Shown: positions 1-7,930, numbered from the stretch's first letter. The stretch: 15,522 nt of DNA from Dunaliella salina (GCA_002284615.2 MU069755.1:311602-327123), one strand, 5' to 3'. Notes: generated by a model not told the origin, from the sequence alone. Made by a program: numbers and translations.

Positions 1-27
1 ACACACACACACACACACACACTCACA

Positions 28-58
<31 letters not shown>

Positions 59-80
59 GCGTGCATGCATGCATGCACAC
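1..80. repeat. CA / CG / TGCA compound microsatellite
   Basis: An (AC)n run is followed by (GC)n at about 45-60 and then by TGCA repeats. The whole stretch alternates purine and pyrimidine, a pattern that can adopt Z-DNA. It is cut by the left window edge. Confidence 0.95.
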
Positions 81-1250
81 ATGCGCACCATCCCGCAAAA
101 TGCCCTGGAGGTTTCCCCTCCCATTGTCCCATTGTCCCTTTCCTCCACGTGATATGCTTGCATGCACACTAGGAGGGGGAGCAATTTGACTCCGACCTAT
201 GGCCAGTCTTCCTTGTCCGTCGTCTTCACCGCTTAGCGATAGCGCTAGCTGGCTGGCTGGAAAATTTTACCATTTCCACCTCGATCTATTTTTTTGCAGC
301 AAGGTTCTTAATACACTTGGATGGCTCAAAACGCTGATGTTCAGAACGTTAAGTCTGAAAGGGAAGACAGACTGTAAGCCGAAGGCCTCTAGAATTCCCT
401 CCCAGGCTCAGGAATTCCTTCATCTGCTCTTCACAGCCGCAAGCACCTACAGAACCACAGCACCCACATGGCCGCACCCCTCACCCTGCTGCAAATGGAG
501 AGCAGGCACTGGTGTTAATGGTTGTTAATCTCTGGCTGGTGTGGCATCTGAACTGGTGCTGTGATTCATCTCTTGGTGTGGTTAGTTTGGGACAAATTGA
601 TCACAATACGATACAATTATTTGCACATCTGGTTTATTAATTGAAATTGGAATAGATTTTCTTAAATCCATCAGTTTTTTTCTTCTTAATTTAAATTAAA
701 TTCACACAATACATAGGACGTTGTGCCTGCTGCACCAGTTGAGGTAATGTGCACAGTAGCTTAGTTGTTCCAGTTAGGCTTTCTTAAGCTGCAGGTGTTG
801 AGTCTGGTTGCGGCATGAAGATGTTGAGCTGCTGCGATTTGAAAAGTACTGGAATTGGGGAATTGGGCAAAAAGGTGGGAATCCCTCTTTTGGAGGGAGG
901 ATCTTGGGATCAAGGCAGACTTGTCGGCCTGGGATTGAGCGCACAAAGAGAGAACATCTAAGTGCAATAATATCTGCTGTTTCTCAGTACCATGTCAAAA
1001 TGTAGCACATTTCACATAGATGGTCACAGTTTCCGATCGGTGGTAGCAGGTAGTTCCAATTAAGGTGGATTTGTTTTTGGACAAAAGGTTCCTCTGCAAA
1101 ACAGCCAGTAGTACTACCATTGGGAAGTCGAGTCAGGAAGACCTTGTCAAACGCTCTCAGGAACTGGTATGCCCTGGTCCATGAGTCTATCACTTTGGCT
1201 TGTGCCCGCACCGACAAGGGATGAACCACATTTTCCTTCACTGTGAGCTA
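81..1250. other. Stretch without a supported gene
   Basis: Open frames here are short and show no domain. The longest is an 85-codon minus-strand frame at 984-1241; its part near 1110-1220 has a protein-like composition (AQAKVIDSWTRAYQFLRAF), so it could be an exon or an old element fragment. I cannot name it. AT-rich sequence lies at about 600-715. Confidence 0.5.
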
Positions 1251-1308
1251 TCACAGTAGCACAAAGAGCTCACAGTAGCACAGAGAAGCCACGGTAGCAC
1301 AGAGAAGG
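1251..1308 (+). repeat. Three imperfect 19-20 bp tandem repeats
   Basis: Units at 1251-1269, 1270-1289 and 1290-1308 share the core CAC(A/G)GTAGCACA(A/G)AGA. The array sits at the left edge of the recognisable part of element A and may mark its 5' boundary or its 5' untranslated region. Confidence 0.85.
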
Positions 1309-1989
1309 TTGAAACAGCTGGCACATGGGCATGTCCCGCCTGTGCAAGCCTAACTGATGCCCAGAAAATTAAAAAAGAGCGGCAGACTAGACAAGAACTC
1401 AGGAGGGTCACTTGGAAGCCCTCCTGGGAGTTAGAGGATTTACAGGAGACACTGCCTAAATTTAAAGAGTATTTGCTAAAGTTTGATGCACAACAGAACA
1501 GCCTAATCTCTCTATACCCACAGCAGATTCTTCCCTCTCAAACCTTGACAGGGATTTGAAAAACCTGATGCAACCAATGTGTTGCAGCAGAAACTGGACA
1601 CAGGACTGCGCAACAAAATCACATTTGATACTAACCCCACTAATCCTCAAGCAGACATAACACCTACCGGCTCATGCAAATATTGGCTGCGCGAGGTTGA
1701 CCTTGTGAAGCAAACCCCTCATCCAGCATCATCTGACACAGGACCCCACAGCTGTTCCCCTCCTACTCCATCTACCCTCATTCTCCCAGAAATATACACG
1801 GCATACATGGCTTGCATATGTAATACACAAGGCAAACGTGCTGGAATGATGTCCCCTAGCTGTTTCCAAATCCTCCACAGGGCTTTTCATGGGGCCAAGC
1901 TTGCTGGCATGCACAAGAAAATTACACCAGCTCCAGGCAGCTTTGCTACTGAGCTGCAAGAACTTCTTTTTCCGGAGGTCCATGCTTGA
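1260..1989 (+). pseudogene. N-terminal part of element A ORF, with CPAC zinc-type motif
   Basis: Frame 3 is open from 1260 to a TGA at 1557 without an ATG. It contains CPAC (Cys codons at 1332 and 1341) and a charged stretch around KKERQTRQELRRVTWKPSWE. Frame 1 then carries the continuation from about 1576 to 1989 (motifs CKYWLREVDLVKQTP, GMMSPSCFQILHRAFHGAKL and FATELQELLFPE). The protein-like composition in both segments and their position before the other domains argue that they are parts of one ancestral ORF. The Cys pair suggests a zinc-binding or nucleic-acid-binding head, but a second Cys/His pair is not obvious. No catalytic motif is recognised. Confidence 0.5.
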
Positions 1990-2560
1990 AAGAAGGTGCT
2001 CTAGCAAGGAGATCAAAGACTCTTGTTCACGAGCCCTCCCGACTCACATTCATATTGCCCTTCAAAAATGGGCTTTGGTAACCCGAGAAAAAAGGGTCTC
2101 CCCACTAGACCACAACCTGCAACACCAGAACTATTGGATTGTAGACTCACGAGTCACTCTCTTTGGTGCCATGCATAATGCCTTCTCATCCGAATTCTCA
2201 GGCTTCTCAGTTTGCCATCCCATTTATGATGAGGGAATCACAACCTAAGCTTTGCAACATGCCATTTACTCTGCCATTCTCAACACAGAGGCCACAGCTA
2301 CATTCATGTTCCTTCCGGCTTGGAATAAGGGCATGGTAACCAATCCCTACTCCAAAGTTGTCACTGCCTACCCCCACCACGCTACGACCTGGTCCCATAC
2401 ATCGTGAAAATCTTGACTACAGTGCCCCTCAATCCTACCCTAACATAGAGACGCCTCTACCTCAGCATACCTGGAACCTTCGTATCTTTGCTGTTTGGAA
2501 CACTGCAGCTCGAGCTCATCTCAACAACCGTAACAAAGACTGGCTACAGGGCCTAGCAGA
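1979..2560 (+). pseudogene. Methyltransferase-like region of element A (possible PCIF1-type)
   Basis: Frame 2 (about 1979-2404, with a TAA at 2246 that probably replaces a Gln codon) runs into frame 3 from about 2380. In order it shows SPL, DSRVTLFGA, SGFSVCHPIYDEG, a helix, ATATFMFLPAW, and then WNLRIFAVWNTAARAHLNN with NKDWL. This order and spacing resemble the PCIF1 family of N6-adenine methyltransferases: SPLN, FGS, a catalytic NPPF after a Gly-rich turn, FIPEW, and a final NTAxxFLQN...KW strand. The catalytic position here reads CHPIYD instead of NPPF (codons 2213-2230), so activity would be doubtful even in an intact copy. The resemblance is by eye from knowledge of the family; no profile search was run. 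It could instead be another Rossmann-like fold. Confidence 0.4.
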
Positions 2561-2762
2561 AGGTTTGAAAGGAGCCGCAGAATGGAAGCTCAAGAGTGTC
2601 AGCAGCCACCCAGTCTTAAATCCCATGCATGCTCACACGCCAGGTTTCAGTAAACTGGAACGCCTCCCATTTGACAAACAACGCATCTTCAAGCAGCCTA
2701 GAAATTCACACATTAGTATCCAAGGTACAGACTTGGTGCCCAGCCAATCCAGTGCTATTCTA

Positions 2763-3290
2763 ACTCTCAAAGTTGCTGATTGGAGGACATGGGCGTACAC
2801 AGATAGCAGCTGCCTTGTCCATAACGGTAAGCAAGAAATTGGGGCAGGCGTCTACTGCCCACTTACTGACAACAAGCACTTTGTAGAACCAAGCGGTGCT
2901 GGGATTACTGAAACCATAACTCGAGCTGAATTGGCAGCAATTGCTACTGCTATCATCGCCCCTTTGTTTTTTCTTTTCTTTTCTTTTCTTTTTGCCAAGT
3001 ATGCAAACATTGCATCAGACAGCCTCACTTCTTTTAAACAAATACGTAAACAACTTCTTTACCCCAAGAAACACCTGAAGCAAATTCAAGGAGGCGTCCT
3101 TGAAATGATTTTCATCTCTCATTAGCAATTCTCATACCAAATTCAATTCTGCAAAGTGAAGGCTCATGCCTTCATCGCTGGAAATGGAAGTGCAGATGCT
3201 ATTGCGAAACATCAGACAAAGCAAGCCAACAACTGTGTGGCAGACGTTGAAATCCCTGGTGCAGGTCCTGGCGGAAGTCCATTCACACAT
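2763..3290 (+). pseudogene. RNase H type-1 domain of element A
   Basis: RNase H removes the RNA strand of RNA-DNA hybrids and in retroelements assists cDNA synthesis. Frame 3 carries the full set of acidic residues: Asp in YTDSSC (codon 2802), Glu in TRAELAAIA (2928), Asp in IASDSLTS (3018) and Asp in GNGSADAIA (3195), with the His of KAHAFIAGN just before the last. Spacings (42, 30 and 59 codons) fit the family, apart from an enlarged Glu-Asp interval explained by a pyrimidine-coded hydrophobic insert (about 2959-2995). One in-frame TAG at 3123-3125 interrupts the domain. Conserved landmarks also include GAGVYCP. The domain lies between the methyltransferase-like region and the CCHC knuckle. 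Identification is firm; function is lost in this copy. Confidence 0.88.
2959..2996 (+). repeat. (TTTTC)n pyrimidine tract inside the RNase H sequence
   Basis: The tract is in frame and adds mostly Phe/Leu residues (PLFFLFFSFLFA) between the catalytic Glu and the following Asp. The sequence is the same kind of TTTTC repeat as the 3' tails of copies A and C. Confidence 0.8.
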
Positions 3291-3299
3291 TTTTTTGGC

Positions 3300-3740
3300 T
3301 AGCCAAAGAAGAACAAAGAGTGCATGCCGCAGGTACATCTACAGGTCCCCCACCTGCTCCAAAGCTCACCACCTCCCCAATCTTCAAGATGCTCTCAAAT
3401 CCCACATGCATGCTAAATACAAACTTGGATATGCCAATGCCAAAACAGGTTACTACTCCTACTATCAAACTTATTACGGCAAGTAGATTAAAAGAATCAG
3501 CAATGCCTTCAGAAAAAAGCCCAACATTTCTCTACCCATGAAGCGTACCATCCTGTGGTATTGCACAGTTACCCTCTACAATCAAAAACATGCAGTCCGT
3601 TTTAAAATGTCTACTGACCCAATGTGCACCCTTCCAGGCTGCCATCAATTGGACAGCGCACTCCACATGCTCCCAGGCTGCCAGAACCATATCATCTACA
3701 ACATTAAAAGTGAACGACGACATAACATTGCAGGCAGAGG
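3300..3740 (+). pseudogene. Linker and CCHC knuckle of element A
   Basis: Frame 1 is used from about 3350, with YKLGYANAKTGYYSYYQTYY followed by an in-frame TAG at 3484-3486, and then continues through YNQKHAVRF to a Cys-rich knuckle. The knuckle is C-x4-C-x7-H-x4-C, with Cys at 3625, Cys at 3640, His at 3664 and Cys at 3679. It is followed by QNHII and an ERRHNIAGR motif. R2-type retroelements carry a comparable CCHC knuckle followed by an RHN motif immediately before their restriction-like endonuclease, which matches what follows here. The knuckle probably binds DNA or RNA at the target. Copy C aligns closely across this part. Confidence 0.72.
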
Positions 3741-4514
3741 CTTGACAGTGCCCTTCACATCTTGTCAGGATGCAAAAATTCAACCGTGTCTGGCATGGTA
3801 ACTGAGCGACATAATATTGCCAGCAGAATCCTCGTAAAAGCCATCAGCAAAGGCCCTCTTGGGGCAGGTATTGCCTCCATGGACACTGGCAGTGTAGGCC
3901 GTCTTGCCTTGCAAGACCTACAGATCCCAGAACATGCTACCAATAGGACCCTCCCTAAATATATTTTCCCACGCCGCTTCCCTAATAAGGATAGGCTCAC
4001 TCCCAGCCGGCCTGATGCTCTATTCGTTGTTCCTCTGAAAAGAGCGTCCAGGTCAAATCCTCGTTATGAATTCAGAAGTGCAGAGGGGCGCGGGGGAAAC
4101 GGGGAGGACTCAGCGCCAGGCACAGCCACTCCACCCACATCCAAGGCTCGTGACCCCAGTCAGCTCCACCCAGATCAGAGACACATCCACCTTGTAGAAT
4201 TCAAGTACTGTGAGGACACGCGGCCCAACAGCCAGCTTGAGGCCTCCAAGCAGCAGCACCGCGACCTTTGTCGTCATCTTTCTAGAGCCTCAGCTCAGGT
4301 CACCCTTCATACTATCCTGTTAGGTGTGGGAGGAGTCATCTACACCCCACACACATTGGAGCCTCTAAAGGAACTTGGTCTTGACACTCACAAGGCCACC
4401 AAACTTGCTTGGAAGCTCCATGCTCATTCTGTCTTGTATGCCTACAAACTTGCCAGCACCAGACGCGCTATTGAGAAACTCTCATCAACAAGATCAGGCA
4501 CGGGCTACTGCTAG
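3741..4514 (+). pseudogene. Restriction-like PD-(D/E)XK endonuclease of element A
   Basis: This frame of about 258 codons is intact until a shift near 4480. It begins with a second, diverged version of the knuckle end (LDSALHILSGC, then TERHNIASR). Next come KAISKGPLGAGI, then SRPDALF with the Asp codon at 4014, and HLVEFKYCEDTRP with Glu at 4197 and Lys at 4203. Together these form the PD...ExK metal-binding core that nicks target DNA in R2-type elements. The conserved C-terminal part reads LLGVGG, YTPHTLEPLKELGLD, KATKLAWKLHAHSV and STRRAIE. The ancestral terminus SNPPDPH-stop is visible one frame over at 4513-4536. It is the only nuclease copy here that keeps both PD and ExK. It has no convincing ATG start because it is the tail of a longer ORF. 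Confidence 0.75.
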
Positions 4515-4662
4515 TAACCCACCTGATCCCCACTGACTTCTTGCTTCTGCTTTCTCTTGGTGAAGCGGGTATACGGTGCCTCGGCCCTAGGTATCCTCTT
4601 TTCCTTAATTGATGTGGGGAGTGTTTCCACTGCCTGCGTAGTTTTTCTTTTCTTTTCTTTTC
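4515..4662 (+). other. 3' UTR and pyrimidine tail of copy A
   Basis: After the ancestral stop (4534-4536) comes the family tail module: TTTTCCTTAATTGATGTGGGG, then CTGCCTGCGTAG, then (TTTTC)n at 4642-4662. The same module follows copies B and C. Copy B begins immediately after this tail. Confidence 0.8.
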
Positions 4663-4672
4663 TGCAGGCAGA

Positions 4673-5380
4673 ATGATTACAAAAGCACTCAGCAAAAGCC
4701 CTGTGGGAGCATGCCTGGTCTACAGACATAGGAAGCGATTCCAAACTTGCACAACACAACTTCCACCGTATTTAGACATGCCTCCAGCAGAACTATACCT
4801 ACCTACTTCTTCCCTCGTAACCTTCAAGAGAGGAAAAGACTCAAGTATTCCCCCTTGTAATGCCACCCCCCCCCCTTGTAATGCCAATCAATCCTGCTCC
4901 AAACATTATTTTTCCTACCTATGCACATCACGCTTTGCGCAGCTCCACACGGAGGACCGCCAGAACTAGCCGCGTGAGTCAACCCCATGAACTATCATGA
5001 TTGGTCATAATTGGTTATGATATGCACATGAACATCATGTGCACCTGGTTGAAATCAAGTTCTGTGAAGACACAAGGCCAGAGCATTAGTTGAACGCAGC
5101 AAAGCAGCAGCATGCAGACCTTTGTAAACTTATTAACGCTAAAGCTGTTACAATTCACCCTATTCGCCTGGGTGTTGGTGGAACTATTTGCACTGAGCAT
5201 ACCCTGGAGCAATTCAAACAACTAGGCCTGGATCACCAGCGTGCCACTAAGCTTGCTCGACAACTACATGCTTATTCTGTTCAATATGCCCACAAACTAG
5301 TCTCCACACGCCGCGGTTGAAAACAAGAATACTTTATACAGCTTGGTTCCAGAGCCAGTTATCCTCCAGATCCCCATTAG
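4673..5380 (+). pseudogene. Endonuclease remnant of copy B
   Basis: Segments homologous to the copy C nuclease are MITKALSKSPVGA, a region equivalent to FPRNFP, then VEIKFCEDTRP (about 5050-5082), LLGVGG-like GVGGTICTEHTLEQF, and QRATKLARQLHAYSVQYAHK. The PD motif has been lost: a 16-nt unit around CCCCTTGTAATGCCA is duplicated at about 4852-4888 where copies A and C read RPDA. A CAG-to-TAG stop lies at about 5085. A 2-nt loss near 5313 turns RRAIEN into RRG-stop. The native terminus YPPDPH-stop remains at 5360-5380. It is clearly dead. Confidence 0.8.
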
Positions 5381-5416
5381 CTTTCTTTCTTTCATACCTT
5401 GTGGTGGAGGGGACTC

Positions 5417-5436
5417 TTGGCTCTTTTTTGAGCCAA
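5417..5436 (+). other. 3' UTR hairpin of copy B
   Basis: TTGGCTC, a six-T loop and GAGCCAA form a perfect 7-bp stem. Copy C has the equivalent hairpin. In non-LTR elements such 3' stem-loops are often recognised by the element's own polymerase; that role is inferred here. Confidence 0.6.
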
Positions 5437-5550
5437 AGTGTCTCCTTTTCCTTAATTGATGTAGGGAGAGTTTCAAGTCAATTTGTAAACCTTGATGCAG
5501 TGAGAGTTCCTCTGCCTACATAGTTTTTTATTTCCTTTTTCTTTCTCTAG

Positions 5551-6150
5551 AAGCCGAGGCCAACATGGAGTCTATTGCTGTGCACCCCACACATTCACTC
5601 ATTTCGTATGGGCGCCCGAGAACAAAATCATGGATACTGTCAGTAACATCACGGATGCAAGGCGGAGAGAGATACCACTTGCTCTCCAAGACTAGTGAAC
5701 CCTAGAGACAGACATTCACTCCATTGAGCTGAAGTTCTGCTCAGACACCAAGACTGAACAACCTCTCCTGATGCTCAAAATCAACGCAAAAATATTGCTT
5801 ATGCACAAAAACCCTCCAAGGCACACGTTGCAATAAGAGTCACATTACACACTAAACAAGTTTAAATCGCCGGAACCCTTTACAACCCCTGCACAATTGA
5901 TCCCTCTGATAAACAACCCACGTTTACAGCCCATACACAATTGATCCCTCTGCCAACTTGGTCTAACTAAAAAAAGCAACCAAACTTGCATCCAAATTAC
6001 ACTGCCATGCTGTCAAAACCAACCAAACACACCATCCAATACATCAATCCTAGCAATAAAGAGTTGGAGGCATGGGCTACAGGATAGGCAGTATAGGAGG
6101 GACAGACACATGCCTGGACGGATGGCCGACAACCCACCGGATCCCATTAG
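5551..6150 (+). mobile_element. Copy D: diverged relative of the endonuclease-coding region
   Basis: Short matches in family order show a divergent family member. They are DIHSIELKFCSDTK (Glu 5726, Lys 5732; compare HLVEFKYCEDTRP), then VTLHT, then GTLYNPCTIDPL (compare GVIYTPHTLEPL), a CQLGL stretch (compare KELGL), a KATKL-like stretch, and NPPDP followed by a displaced TAG at 6148-6150. Frameshifts and stops are frequent. No PD motif is evident upstream and the usual tail module is missing. It begins right after the tail of copy B. Confidence 0.65.
5879..5952 (+). repeat. 44-bp tandem duplication inside copy D
   Basis: ACAATTGATCCCTCTG occurs at 5893-5908 and 5937-5952, with related flanking sequence (TTTACAACCCC and TTTACAGCCCA). 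It disrupts the region equivalent to YTPHTLEPL in copy A. Confidence 0.85.
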
Positions 6151-6486
6151 TTTTCAAACTCTCTCTAGGCTAGCCGGTTAGGCTAACAGTTAGTGTCAGC
6201 GCTGACTAGTAACAGTACTGTTGATTCGGCCCCTCCTGCACGCTGGATACTGTCTAGCGTAGACTTATACTCACTATCACAGGTTATTAACCTAGTAGGC
6301 ATCTTCTTCCAGATGGAGGACTCTTTCAATCTTGTGGCATCTTCGTGTGCAACCTGTCCAGCAATACCTAGAGGGGGGACTTCCCAGGGGAACCAGAAGG
6401 ACAGAAGGAATTGGACTGGTCTGGTTACTACTTGTTGACTTGCAATATTGCAATTAATTGCTTGAAGCACATGTTCTGCTTCAGCT
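6151..6486. other. Spacer between copies D and C
   Basis: About 335 bp with no recognised element or gene. The two overlapping frames here (6193-6438 plus, 6183-6470 minus) lack domains. Confidence 0.5.
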
Positions 6487-6520
6487 AAGTAAATAAAAAA
6501 TCAGCAATGCCTTCAGAAAT

Positions 6521-7487
6521 ATGCCCAACATTTCTGTACCCATGAAGCGTACCATCCTGCAGTACCGCACAGGTACCCTCTACAACCAAAAACATGCAGT
6601 ACGTTTTAGAAGGTCAACTGATCTATCTTGTCCCCTCCCAGGCCGCCATCATTTGGACAGTGCACTACTATGCTATAGTAGTACACATGCACTACTTATA
6701 TAGACTACTATATAGTACTATATAGTATACATGCTCTCAGGCTGCCAAAACCATATCATCTCCAACATGAGAACTGAGCGCCATAACATTGCAGGCAGAA
6801 TGATTACAAAAGCCCTCAGCAAATGCTCTGTAGGGGCAGGCCTGGTCTACACAGACAAAGGAAGCAGTTCTAAGCTTGCTCAACACAACCTCCAACTCCC
6901 TACACATGCCTCAAACAGAACTTTACCTGCTTACTTCTTCCCTTGTAACCTTCCAGAGAGGAAAAGACTCCAGTCGACCAGATGCTGTTTTGACCACCCC
7001 TTTTAATGCCAAACATGCTTCTAACAATATTTCTGCTACCTATTCCCATCACGCTTTGCGCAGCTCCTCACAGAGGACCACCAGAACTAGCTGCATGAGG
7101 CAACCCCATGAACTTTATGCGAATGAACGCCATGTGCACCTAATAGAAATCCAGTTCTGTGAAGACACAAGGCCAGAGCATCAGTTGAACACGGCAAAGC
7201 AGGAGCATGCAGACCTGTGTAAACTTATTAACGCTAAAATTGTTACAATCAACCCTATTCTCCTGGGTGTAGGTGGAAATATTTACACTGAGCATACCCT
7301 GAAGCAATTCAAACAACTAGGATTGGATCACCAGCGTGCCACGAAGCTTGCTCAACAACTTCATGCCCATTCTGTTCAATATGCCCACAAAGTAGTCACC
7401 ACACGCCGCGCTATTGAAAACAAGAATACTTCCCACAGCCAGGTTCTAGAGCCAGGTACTTATAGTAACCCTCCAGATCCACATTAG
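6521..7487 (+). pseudogene. CCHC knuckle plus endonuclease of copy C, frameshifted
   Basis: Frame 2 carries YNQKHAVRF and the knuckle, but the second Cys is Arg (CGC at 6644). A palindromic insertion then cuts the knuckle. Frame 2 resumes with MLSGCQNHII and ERHNIAGRMITKAL and shifts to frame 3 near 6965. Frame 3 runs intact through RPDAVLTTP (Asp 6981), HLIEIQFCEDTRP (Glu 7146), LLGVGGNIYTEHTL, QRATKLAQQLHAHSV, RRAIENKN and SNPPDPH-stop at 7485-7487. The catalytic Lys of ExK is Gln (7152). The frame 3 part is the best-preserved C-terminus in the window, but the mutated Lys, the mutated Cys, the insertion and the frameshift mean the copy is dead. Confidence 0.8.
6665..6732. repeat. AT-rich palindromic insertion in copy C
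   Basis: Relative to copy A (GCACTCCACATGCTCCCAGG), copy C carries about 60 extra bases between GCAC and ATGCTCTCAGG. They contain near-palindromic ACTACTATGCTATAGTAGT and the perfect 20-bp palindrome ACTATATAGTACTATATAGT at 6707-6726. Confidence 0.8.
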
Positions 7488-7525
7488 CATTCTCTTTTTC
7501 ATACCTTGCGGTGGAGGGGACTCAC

Positions 7526-7541
7526 GGCTCTTTTTTGAGCC
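7526..7541 (+). other. 3' UTR hairpin of copy C
   Basis: GGCTC, a six-T loop and GAGCC match the hairpin of copy B. The preceding bases differ (CAC versus CTT), so the stem is shorter on its outer side. Confidence 0.55.
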
Positions 7542-7640
7542 AAAGTGTCACCTTTTTCTTAATTTATGTAGGGAGACTTTCTCTGCCTACGTAGTTTTTC
7601 TTTTTTCTTTTCTTTTCTAAGCTGCCTCTTTAGGCAGGTA

Positions 7641-7930
7641 CAGCTATGCAACCCTTTCCTATCCTTCCCTTTCCTGTTCCAGAAGGAGTAGTGATCTCTC
7701 GCTTTGAAGGTTTTGGGATTGGGATGAAAGCGTCAATGCTGTCAATGGTGATTAGTGAAGTGGTTTGTACGGCACCGGTGTCCCTGCCAGATCTTGAAAG
7801 GGAACTTCTATTGCTTCATTCTATTCTAGAAGCCAGCAGTATCTGCAGGGTCATGCTTGTGTCTTTGGCGCTTACGTGTGTCCAAGTCCATCATGCAGGT
7901 TGGTGAGGTCGTGACTTGGGATCAGTGTGA
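7641..7930. other. Unassigned stretch between two element types
   Basis: An 86-codon plus-strand frame (7646-7906) has no recognised motif. This stretch probably joins the end of copy C to the 5'-truncated element that follows. Confidence 0.4.

Larger units (their letters stand above)
1260..4662 (+). mobile_element. Element copy A: decayed retroelement-like unit with MTase-like, RNase H and endonuclease domains
   Basis: This is the longest copy of a family present at least four times in the window. Read across frames it gives, in order, a CPAC segment, a methyltransferase-like region, RNase H, a CCHC knuckle with RHN motif, and a PD-(D/E)XK nuclease. A 3' UTR follows and ends in a (TTTTC)n pyrimidine tail. 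The reading frame is broken by shifts near 1560, 1980, 2380, 3295, 3740 and 4480, and by in-frame stops at 2246, 3123 and 3484, so it is not functional as one protein. RNase H upstream of an R2-type nuclease recalls the Dualen/RandI group of green-algal non-LTR elements (established knowledge), but I find no reverse transcriptase motif, so the class assignment is inference. The left boundary is uncertain. Confidence 0.75.
4663..5550 (+). mobile_element. Element copy B, 5'-truncated
   Basis: Copy B starts abruptly at TGCAGGCAGAATGATTAC, matching copy C at about 6791, so everything upstream of the RHN region is missing. It ends with the family tail module (about 5440-5550), including the hairpin and a pyrimidine run. 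It is joined directly to the tail of copy A in the same orientation. Confidence 0.85.
6487..7640 (+). mobile_element. Element copy C, 5'-truncated
   Basis: Similarity to copy A begins at AAGTA(A/G)AT..AATCAGCAATGCCTTCAG (compare about 3481) and runs through the knuckle, the nuclease, the terminus SNPPDPH and the tail module (about 7545-7618). After the pyrimidine run comes TAAGCTGCC..TTTAGGCAGGTACAGCT, a stretch that recurs near 11878. The right boundary is uncertain. Confidence 0.85.

Noticed and set aside
1..80. Telomere or CRISPR-like repeat at the window edge
   Set aside because: The repeats are simple di- and tetranucleotides without spacers and do not match the green-algal telomere unit.
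199..528. 109-codon plus-strand frame near the left end
   Set aside because: It has no domain or conserved motif, and a frame of this length is expected by chance at this base composition.
984..1241. 85-codon minus-strand frame with protein-like composition in its first half
   Set aside because: It is too short, without a motif or splice evidence. It is kept only as a remark in the description of 81-1250.
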